Assembly (NCBI GenBank): GCA_024402695.1
Contig: JAKSTG010000013.1
Location: forward strand, 1-64,000
Length of the DNA: 64,000 bases
Source: Treponema sp.
Lineage (GTDB): Bacteria; Spirochaetota; Spirochaetia; Treponematales; Treponemataceae
Direction of reading: 5' to 3'
The translations under genes were made by a program, and so were the position numbers. The notes under the pieces are model-generated. The model searched no databases, was not told the origin of the DNA, and saw only the letters and a list, made by a program, of their open reading frames with translations. This document shows positions 63,971 to 64,000 of this stretch, piece by piece (positions within the stretch are counted from its first letter, which is position 1; every line of letters starts with the position of its first letter).

Positions 63971-64000
63971 ATGGACATTAAGAAGAAGGCAAAAGAAATC
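63971..64000 (+). CDS. Start of an unidentified gene, cut by the window end
   Basis: ATG one base after the symporter stop, with AAAGGA upstream; ten Lys-rich codons (MDIKKKAKEI) are visible. It is probably the partner gene of the symporter; a family call is not possible. Confidence 0.5.
   Translation, partial: MDIKKKAKEI

Noticed and set aside
1-64000. tRNA, rRNA, CRISPR array, insertion sequence or prophage
   Set aside because: No cloverleaf, regularly spaced repeats, transposase or phage-type protein was recognised while reading through; intergenic gaps are short, the longest being 368 bases before mgtE.

Overview
The window looks like chromosome of a Treponema-type spirochaete (Spirochaetota), probably an anaerobic, host-associated one. 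The evidence is gene content: an operon-encoded V-type ATPase, an Rnf-like cluster, an LptD/OstA-like protein directly behind uvrA, the order rpmF-acpP-rnc, CHASE2 adenylate/guanylate cyclase, GPH-type sugar symporter and a soluble fumarate-reductase-like cluster. I see no tRNA, rRNA, CRISPR array, transposase or phage gene. The species is not determined.

Layout. 1-3.1 kb (+): flavin/iron-sulfur oxidoreductase, 2Fe-2S/4Fe-4S protein and fumarate-reductase-like flavoprotein, closed by a three-way-junction palindrome and a terminator. 3.2-6.6 kb: DEDDh exonuclease, AspT/YidE-type transporter, DUF2156 protein. 6.6-13.4 kb (-): CHASE2 cyclase, two M30-like metallopeptidase lipoproteins and a small secreted protein. 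13.5-14.9 kb (-): rpmF, acpP, rnc. 14.9-23.5 kb (-): DUF212 protein, unknown membrane protein, rnfC-D-G-E-A-B homologues and a GH57-like protein. 23.6-31.6 kb: RluA-type synthase, P-loop/Asp23-like fusion, pcnB-type nucleotidyltransferase, alpha/beta hydrolase, TrmA/RumA methyltransferase, beta-propeller protein, double receiver protein. 31.6-41.9 kb (-): PTS EIIA-like protein, V-ATPase genes, UspA, J-domain protein. 42-57.5 kb (-): secG, then the compact uvrA-lptD-phoH-pgpH-TPR-dprA-topA-unknown-metallopeptidase operon. 57.7-60.8 kb (-): purA and guaB, separated by a back-to-back hairpin array. 60.9-64 kb (+): a 24-codon mini-ORF in the mgtE leader, mgtE, a GPH symporter and the first codons of another gene.

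The strongest candidate for an undescribed system is the Rnf-like cluster. The six subunits are recognisable, intact, translationally coupled and have good ribosome binding sites, yet by eye the flavin sites of RnfC, RnfD and RnfG, the RnfA/RnfE cysteines and the N-terminal Fe-S site of RnfB are missing. Only ferredoxin-like 4Fe-4S motifs in RnfB and RnfC remain. The next gene downstream is a GH57 homologue that also seems to have lost its catalytic residues. Other unusual signals are the structured leader between purA and guaB, the mini-ORF before mgtE, several promoters whose -10 box lies 5 to 8 bases before the start codon (probable leaderless mRNAs), and an EIIA-like protein heading the V-ATPase operon.

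All family assignments come from motif reading without database searches, and promoter calls are by eye.
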